A stretch of DNA of 64,000 nucleotides, from the NCBI GenBank assembly GCA_003169835.1, contig PNAI01000025.1, positions 20,826 through 84,825 of the forward strand, given 5' to 3'. The translations under genes and the position numbers were made by a program. Positions 59,934-64,000 of the stretch are shown piece after piece. Below the pieces are notes generated by a model. That model was given only the letters and a program-made list of their open reading frames with translations, ran no database searches and had not been told where the DNA came from. This stretch comes from Hyphomicrobiales bacterium (lineage in GTDB: Bacteria; Pseudomonadota; Alphaproteobacteria; Rhizobiales; Xanthobacteraceae). Numbering within the stretch: position 1 is the stretch's first letter; each line of letters starts with the position of its first letter.

Positions 59934-60707
59934 ATGAGCGAGTCTTGCCTAAAAACTTTGGATGTGGGAACCGGCCACCCCGCCTGCCGCATCGCTGTGC
60001 GCCAGCGCGATGGGGCCGCACCCGGCCTGTTTTGGCTCGGCGGCTTCAAATCCGACATGGGCGGAACGAAAGCCGTGGCGCTCGACGACTGGGCCGCGGC
60101 GCAGGGGCGCGCCTGCATCCGCTTTGACTATTCAGGCCACGGCGAGTCCGGCGGCGAATTCTCCGACGGCACCATTGGCCGCTGGCTGGAAGAGAGTCTC
60201 GCGGTGTATTCGACCTGCGCCACAGGCCCCCAAGTTGTGATCGGCTCCTCGATGGGCGGTTGGCTGGCGCTTTTGCTCACGCGCGCGCTCAAGCGCAACG
60301 CCAAACTTAAGACGCCGGTCGCTGGCCTCGTGCTGATTGCGCCGGCGGTCGATTTCACCGAGGAACTGATGTGGAAGAAGTTCTCGCCCGAGGTAAAGCG
60401 GCAGATCGAGCAGACCGGCGCCTGGCAGCGGCCTTCCGCATATTCGGAAGCGTCCTATCCGATCACCAGGATGCTGATCGAGGAAGGCCGCAACCACCTT
60501 CTGCTCGGCGGCCTGATCGAGACCGGCTGTCCGGTCCGCATCCTGCAGGGCGTGAAGGACGAAGACGTGCCATGGCAGCACGCGGTCGAACTCACGTCGC
60601 GGCTTGCGCACGATGATGTTGTGCTCACGCTGGTCAAGGACGGCGATCATCGCCTCTCGCGGCCCGAGGACATCGAGCGGCTGATAGCGGCGGTGGGAGA
60701 GTTCTAG
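59934..60707 (+). CDS. Alpha/beta hydrolase (ABHD10-like)
   Basis: A 257-residue serine hydrolase. The nucleophile elbow is [14 protein letters not shown], the oxyanion region is [14 protein letters not shown], the acid is Asp in [10 protein letters not shown], and the His is in [25 protein letters not shown] precedes the elbow. This pattern resembles ABHD10, a thioesterase/acyl-glucuronidase in animals; the substrate here is unknown. The 3' end overlaps the convergent queG by 4 bp. Confidence 0.85.
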   Translation: MSESCLKTLDVGTGHPACRIAVRQRDGAAPGLFWLGGFKSDMGGTKAVALDDWAAAQGRACIRFDYSGHGESGGEFSDGTIGRWLEESLAVYSTCATGPQVVIGSSMGGWLALLLTRALKRNAKLKTPVAGLVLIAPAVDFTEELMWKKFSPEVKRQIEQTGAWQRPSAYSEASYPITRMLIEEGRNHLLLGGLIETGCPVRILQGVKDEDVPWQHAVELTSRLAHDDVVLTLVKDGDHRLSRPEDIERLIAAVGEF

Positions 60708-61840
60708 GCCGCGGCCTCCGCGAGCGCGGCCACCCATTCGTCTTGCACTGACGTGTCGATCTCGCCGCGTTGCTGCGCCAATGTGGCAAATTGTTCCCGC
60801 GGTAACAGCCGAGAAAGCGCCCACACGGCAGCACCGCGCACCAGCGCCGATGCATCGCCGAGCAATCGCTCGGCCTGCGGTGCAAGCGCCACATCGTCCG
60901 AGTTTCCGATTGCGATCAGAACATTGCGGACAAAACGATCTCGCCCAGTGCGCTTGATCGCGGTCTTGGCAAACCGCGAACGGAATTGCGCATCGTCGAG
61001 CGCGACCAATTCGGCAAGCGCCGGCGCTCGCAATGTATCGCGCGCGGCAAGCTTCGCCTCATGTCCTGCCTGCGCGAACTTGTTCCAAGGGCACACGGCA
61101 AGACAATCATCACAGCCATAGATGCGATTGCCCATGAGCAGGCGAAACTCGCGCGGGATCGGCCCCTTGTGCTCGATGGTCAGATACGAGATGCAACGCC
61201 GCGCATCGAGCCGGTAGGGCGCGGGGAACGCGGCGGTCGGACAGATGTCGAGACATGCCTGGCACGTGCCGCAATGATCGGTTTCGGATTCGTCGGGAGG
61301 AAGTTCGAGAGTCGTGAAGATCGCGCCCAGGAACAGCCACGAGCCCAATTCGCGCGAAACCAGATTCGTGTGCTTGCCCTGCCAGCCGAGACCCGCACTG
61401 GCCGCGAGCGGCTTTTCCATCACCGCGGCGGTATCCACGAACACTTTGACATCGCCGCCGGCTTGCGCGACCAGCCAGCGCGCAAGCGTCTTCAGCCGCT
61501 GTTTGACGACGTCGTGATAATCGCTGTGCGAGCGCGCATAGACCGAGATCGCACCGCGCGTTCTTTCTTTAAGGATCGAAAGTGGATCGCTGTCCGGCCC
61601 GTAGTTCATACCGAGCATGATGATCGAGCGCACCTCCGGCCACAGCATGCGCGGATCGCCGCGGCGCTGGGCGCTGGCTTCAAGCCACAACATGTCGCCG
61701 TGGGCGCCGTCGGCGAGGAAGCGCTCAAGCCGCGCCTTGGCTTCCGGCACCGCATCGGGCCGTGTGCATCCAACCGCGTCGAAGCCGTTCTCGCGCGCAG
61801 TCTTCAAGAGTGAGGATTTAAGTTGAGCCGGATCACTCAG
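60704..61840 (-). CDS. queG: Epoxyqueuosine reductase
   Basis: A 378-residue cobalamin and iron-sulfur enzyme for the last step of queuosine synthesis. Two ferredoxin-like clusters are [11 protein letters not shown] and CDDCLAVC with CP motifs, and a C-terminal HEAT-like part ([20 protein letters not shown]) binds t[23 protein letters not shown] is the family N-terminus. No ATG fits: the likely start is CTG 61840, which overlaps the GST stop, or TTG 61807. The frame is open upstream through the GST gene but that part is not QueG. Confidence 0.93.
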   Translation of the reverse strand: MSDPAQLKSSLLKTARENGFDAVGCTRPDAVPEAKARLERFLADGAHGDMLWLEASAQRRGDPRMLWPEVRSIIMLGMNYGPDSDPLSILKERTRGAISVYARSHSDYHDVVKQRLKTLARWLVAQAGGDVKVFVDTAAVMEKPLAASAGLGWQGKHTNLVSRELGSWLFLGAIFTTLELPPDESETDHCGTCQACLDICPTAAFPAPYRLDARRCISYLTIEHKGPIPREFRLLMGNRIYGCDDCLAVCPWNKFAQAGHEAKLAARDTLRAPALAELVALDDAQFRSRFAKTAIKRTGRDRFVRNVLIAIGNSDDVALAPQAERLLGDASALVRGAAVWALSRLLPREQFATLAQQRGEIDTSVQDEWVAALAEAAA

Positions 61841-62529
61841 AAGTCGAGATCCGCGTAGGTCTTCGACGCCGGCAGCCCCGGCACCGCTTCTGCCAGCAGC
61901 GCGCGGAACGACGGACGCGACTTCACCCGCGCGTACCAGACCTTGGCGCTCTCGTCCGCGTCCCATGGCACGTCACCAAAATAATCCGCCGTGGAAAGAT
62001 GCGCTGCCGCGGCCAAGTCGGCATACGTCAGCAGGTCGCCGGTCAGCCAGTTGCGCGTGCGCACCAGCCATCCGATGTAGGAAACATGATAGCGGATATT
62101 GGCCCGCGCCGCACGGATGGTGTCGGTGTCGGGCGACCCGCCACCCTGCTCGGCCCGCATGAAACGCTTGTAGAGCCGCTCCGTCACCAACGGCTCGCTG
62201 ACCTCGGCGAAGAACTTGTCGTTGAACCAGCTTGCAAGCCGCCGTACCTCGATGCGCGCGGCGAGATCGACCGGCAGCAGCCGCCGGTCGCCAAGTTCCG
62301 CGCCGTAGGTCTCGTCGAGATATTCGGCAATGATGGCTACACCGGGCACGGCGGGGCGGCCTTCATCGACCAGCACCGGTGTCGTGCAGGCGGGATTGAG
62401 CAGCAGAAACTCCTGCCGCCGCTCCCACGTCCGCTCCTCGATGAGGCCGGCGGCGAGTCCGGTTTCCCCCAGCGCCAGCCGGACGAAGCGCGAATGCGGA
62501 CAGAATGGATGATGGAACAGCGTCAACAT
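61837..62529 (-). CDS. Glutathione S-transferase family protein
   Basis: A 230-residue GST. The thioredoxin-like N-domain is [20 protein letters not shown] with a Cys-Pro-His-Ser active-site region, and [20 protein letters not shown] binds glutathione. The all-helical C-domain ends [20 protein letters not shown]. Substrate unknown. ATG 62529 matches usual family starts; ATG 62568 would add 13 residues. It is translationally coupled to queG downstream. Confidence 0.9.
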   Translation of the reverse strand: MLTLFHHPFCPHSRFVRLALGETGLAAGLIEERTWERRQEFLLLNPACTTPVLVDEGRPAVPGVAIIAEYLDETYGAELGDRRLLPVDLAARIEVRRLASWFNDKFFAEVSEPLVTERLYKRFMRAEQGGGSPDTDTIRAARANIRYHVSYIGWLVRTRNWLTGDLLTYADLAAAAHLSTADYFGDVPWDADESAKVWYARVKSRPSFRALLAEAVPGLPASKTYADLDF

Positions 62530-62818
62530 GGAGGTGCCGAGGACCAACGGGCCCGCGCGGGCCGTCATGATTAAGAATCAGCGAGCCGCAACCCTACAGA
62601 ATGCCGGGGGCCAAGAGCAATAAATGGAGCAATAAATGGTGCAACAATTAGCAGCGCGCGGAATCGAAAACCAAACGGTGACGCATTCGGAGCGTTTTCT
62701 CGTTGCTCGCGCCGGGTGAATGCGCCAAAACGCTGGCGGTTACGAATCTCAAAACGGCTGCACCGCAGGCTTTAGCACGCGCGGTGCCTTAAGAGTTAAG
62801 ACCGCACGGAGCTCGCAA

Positions 62819-63622
62819 ATGGCCTTCGACATCCTCAAGGCTCTTATCCTCGGCGTGATCGAGGGTTTGACCGAGTTTCTGCCGGTGTCTTCGACCGGAC
62901 ATCTGTTGCTCGCCCAGCATTTTTTCGGCTTCGGCGACGACACGTTTGGAAAATCCTTCGCGATCCTCATTCAACTCGGCGCCATCCTTGCGCTGCTATC
63001 GATCTATTTTCACCGGTTGTGGGCGCTGTTTCTGGGCATGTTCAAGAACCAGGACGACCAGCGCTTCGTGATCGGCGTGCTGCTGGCCTTTCTTCCCGCC
63101 GCGGTGATCGGTGCGGTCGCGCTCGGATTCATCAAAAGCGTTTTGTTCAATGTCTGGATCGTCTGCACGATGTTCATCGTCGGCGGGTTTGTCCTGCTCT
63201 GGATCGATCGCCTGAACTTGAAGCCGCGTTACACCGACGCAACGAAGTTTTCGCTGCCGATGTATTTGGGCATAGGCTTCATTCAATGTGTCGCCATGAT
63301 TCCCGGCGTCTCCCGCTCAGGCGCAACGATTGTCGGAGCCATGTTGTTCGGCGCCGATCGCCGCTCGGCGGCGGAGTTCTCGTTCTGGCTGGCGATGCCG
63401 ACCATGGTCGGCGCTTTCGCCTACGAGGCCTTCAAGGATCGCGCCGAACTCGCCAACGCCAACCTCACGCTGATCGCCGTCGGCTTTGTTTGCTCGTTCA
63501 TCTTCGGTTGGATCGTGGTGAAGACGTTCTTGGGCTACGTGCAGCGCCACACGTTCGCGCTGTTCGCCTGGTGGCGCATCGTGATCGGCACCGCCGGCGT
63601 CTACGCGATTTATTTTATGTGA
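62819..63622 (+). CDS. uppP: Undecaprenyl-diphosphate phosphatase
   Basis: A 267-residue BacA-type membrane phosphatase that recycles undecaprenyl pyrophosphate for peptidoglycan synthesis and confers bacitracin tolerance. The motifs [17 protein letters not shown] and [19 protein letters not shown] are both intact, with about eight hydrophobic segments. GGAG 8 nt before ATG 62819 selects the start. The 289-bp gap upstream (62530-62818) holds no further gene. Confidence 0.96.
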   Translation: MAFDILKALILGVIEGLTEFLPVSSTGHLLLAQHFFGFGDDTFGKSFAILIQLGAILALLSIYFHRLWALFLGMFKNQDDQRFVIGVLLAFLPAAVIGAVALGFIKSVLFNVWIVCTMFIVGGFVLLWIDRLNLKPRYTDATKFSLPMYLGIGFIQCVAMIPGVSRSGATIVGAMLFGADRRSAAEFSFWLAMPTMVGAFAYEAFKDRAELANANLTLIAVGFVCSFIFGWIVVKTFLGYVQRHTFALFAWWRIVIGTAGVYAIYFM

Positions 63623-63636
63623 GCGTGTTCGCCCGT

Positions 63637-64000
63637 TTAGGCGACCCTGCTGCGGAACTGCCCGGACTTGCGGAAGCGCCAGAGATAAGACGGCACGATC
63701 GCCTCGATCGGCTCCGGTTTGATGCCGAGCCCTTGCAGCGTGCGGCCTTCCGCCTTGGCGGCCTCCGACACCACATTGTCGGCCCGCAGCAGCTCGACCT
63801 GATCGGGCGTGAGCGGCGGCTTCGGCATGTATTGCAGCAACGCCGCTTTAATCTTGGCGGCGAAAAACGGAACCGGCACCAGCAGCCGTTTGCGCTCGAT
63901 CGTTGCGAGCACGTATCGCATCAACTGCTCGAACGTCCGCACCTCCGGGCCGCCCAATTCATAGACCGTGCCGCCCGGCGCATTGCCGTCCACGGCTTCC
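63637..64000 (-). CDS. Complex I NDUFA9-like NAD(P)-binding protein (C-terminal part, cut by window edge)
   Basis: The last 121 residues of a reverse-strand gene that continues past the right edge. GGTVYELGGPEVRTFEQLMR and YVLATIERKRLLVPVPFFAA, then PPLTPDQVELLRADNVVSEA, match the C-terminal region of atypical short-chain reductases of the NDUFA9/SDR family (complex I-associated in mitochondria). The function in bacteria is unclear. The N-terminal Rossmann part is outside the window. Confidence 0.85.
   Translation of the reverse strand, partial: EAVDGNAPGGTVYELGGPEVRTFEQLMRYVLATIERKRLLVPVPFFAAKIKAALLQYMPKPPLTPDQVELLRADNVVSEAAKAEGRTLQGLGIKPEPIEAIVPSYLWRFRKSGQFRSRVA

Overview
The window looks like a chromosomal segment of an alphaproteobacterium of the order Hyphomicrobiales (Rhizobiales), probably near the Bradyrhizobiaceae/Xanthobacteraceae. 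This is inferred from gene content and order: hemE next to a PPDK regulatory protein, secB and fxsA beside Tim44-mltA-smr, hslV-DUF2585-hslU, hisB-DUF2628-hisHAFE, PmtA and an OlsB-like acyltransferase. High GC with clean intergenic gaps and Rhizobiales-like palindromic repeats agree. Nearly everything is core housekeeping; I see no prophage, CRISPR array, defence island, secretion system or biosynthetic cluster.

Layout. Positions 1-13.2 kb: rho (partial), hemJ, a cell-wall amidase and hemE lie left of a gene-free 367-bp gap (3576-3942) that I propose as the replication origin. Right of it run the PPDK regulator, maf, coaE, dnaQ, then secB/fxsA on the other strand, Tim44-mltA-smr, and the hslV-DUF2585-hslU protease operon. 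Positions 13.3-18.2 kb: histidine genes hisB, DUF2628, hisH, hisA, hisF, hisE, followed by coaA. Positions 18.2-29.4 kb: OlsB-like acyltransferase, hybrid histidine kinase, a UbiD-type decarboxylase, gshB, a frameshifted chemoreceptor, yraN-rsmI and a divergent LpoA-like lipoprotein. Positions 29.4-41.7 kb: a probable IS remnant, rph-rdgB-hemW, the heat-shock genes hrcA-grpE-dnaK-dnaJ with two candidate sigma-32 promoters, pmtA, an FMN reductase, pyrF, DUF1330, dapB and gpmA. Positions 41.8-52.6 kb: a frameshifted SYLF gene, a GmhB-like phosphatase, tRNA-Lys(CTT), two Spy/CpxP-like genes, leuA with a Leu-rich leader peptide, an Ada-like protein, DUF2244, nth, an EI24-type membrane protein, a YiiX-like peptidase and a Tat-exported amine oxidase. 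Positions 52.6-64 kb: pheST, rplT-rpmI-infC, a GT4 glycosyltransferase, an alpha/beta hydrolase, queG, a GST, uppP and a partial NDUFA9-like gene.

Many neighbours are translationally coupled by 4-nt ATGA or GTGA overlaps (Tim44/mltA, mltA/smr, hslV/DUF2585, DUF2628/hisH, rph/rdgB, pheS/pheT, pheT/small membrane protein), so these are compact operons. The most notable non-coding signals are the candidate oriC, the leuA leader with its hairpin, a perfect 18-bp palindrome at the rph start, two alphaproteobacterial heat-shock promoters and a family of paired palindromic repeats. Two genes (chemoreceptor and SYLF protein) are broken near their N-termini by frameshifts that could be real decay or sequence error.
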